From Clostridium sp. (GTDB taxonomy: Bacteria; Bacillota; Clostridia; Clostridiales; Clostridiaceae): 33,366 nucleotides of DNA. Location: the NCBI RefSeq assembly GCF_021443865.1, contig NZ_JABUTB010000007.1, positions 36,656-70,021 of the forward strand, read 5' to 3'. Each line of letters opens with the position of its first letter. The stretch's first letter is position 1. The notes below the pieces were generated by a model. It was not told the origin of the DNA. It ran no database searches and saw only the letters and a program-made list of their open reading frames with translations. The translations under genes and the position numbers were made by a program. Below, piece by piece: positions 33,307 through 33,366 of the stretch.

Positions 33307-33366
33307 GAAGTAGAGATTTAATTTCAATTATTTCCTTGGTTAATTCATTAACTTGTTTTTCTAATG
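33296..33366 (-). CDS. 3' end of an unidentified convergent gene, coiled-coil C-terminus
   Basis: On the minus strand the frame is open from the window edge to a TAA at 33298-33296. It encodes the 22 residues LEKQVNELTKEIIEIKSLLQKK, printed here in two parts: LEKQVNELTKE and IIEIKSLLQKK. Leucine/isoleucine spacing fits a short amphipathic coiled coil. The position of the stop inside the shared terminator supports a real gene end. Nothing more can be said about its identity, since only the tail is in the window. Confidence 0.55.
   Translation of the reverse strand, partial: LEKQVNELTKEIIEIKSLLQKK

Noticed and set aside
1..33366. CRISPR array, IS element, prophage or toxin-antitoxin module
   Set aside because: No spaced direct repeats, transposase, integrase or paired small ORFs of such types were seen on either strand.

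Overview
The window is low-GC, Gram-positive clostridial DNA. AT-rich intergenic regions, strong purine-rich ribosome binding sites, TTG/GTG starts, rho-independent hairpins, a clostridial-order rnfCDGEAB operon, a flagellin lysine-methylase fragment and a bile salt hydrolase close to the C. perfringens type together suggest a motile, probably intestinal Clostridium sensu stricto. I do not call a species. There is no tRNA, rRNA, CRISPR array, IS element or phage gene.

Layout. (1) 1-378: 3' end of a probable flagellin lysine-N-methylase gene, then a terminator. (2) 695-6389: a five-gene Opp/Dpp-type ABC importer (lipoprotein, two permeases, two ATPases). It is followed by a YesN-type response regulator broken by an in-frame TAA (6796-8328) and a domain-permuted glycoside hydrolase family 3 beta-glucosidase (8405-11188). 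The context suggests uptake and intracellular hydrolysis of beta-glucosides rather than peptides. (3) 11316-11999: an RluF/RluB-type pseudouridine synthase. (4) 12099-19839: the least familiar part, a co-directional cluster of a plant-GH3-like acyl-acid amido synthetase, an SDR resembling chlorophyll b reductase (NYC1/NOL), a carotenoid isomerase/retinol saturase-like FAD oxidoreductase fused to a two-cluster Fe-S domain, and a three-gene ABC-2 exporter. It looks like a small-molecule or lipid synthesis/modification and export locus of unknown product. (5) 19953-20942: bile salt hydrolase with all catalytic residues, followed by a 21-bp perfect hairpin and then, under its own promoter, a sulfonate/taurine-type ABC importer (21166-23627). 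(6) 23705-26326, minus strand: an NTF2-like protein and ahpC-ahpF peroxide detoxification. (7) 26629-27768: an M20D amidohydrolase. (8) 28076-33242: the complete Rnf ferredoxin:NAD+ oxidoreductase operon behind a good sigma-A promoter. (9) 33296-33366: the 3' end of an unidentified convergent gene.

How the parts could work together (inference). Rnf and the Fe-S-fused oxidoreductase both point to reduced-ferredoxin metabolism. The bile salt hydrolase could release taurine for the neighbouring importer. The amido synthetase, the bile salt hydrolase and the M20D amidohydrolase all make or break amide bonds of acyl-amino acid type compounds, but no sequence evidence links their substrates.
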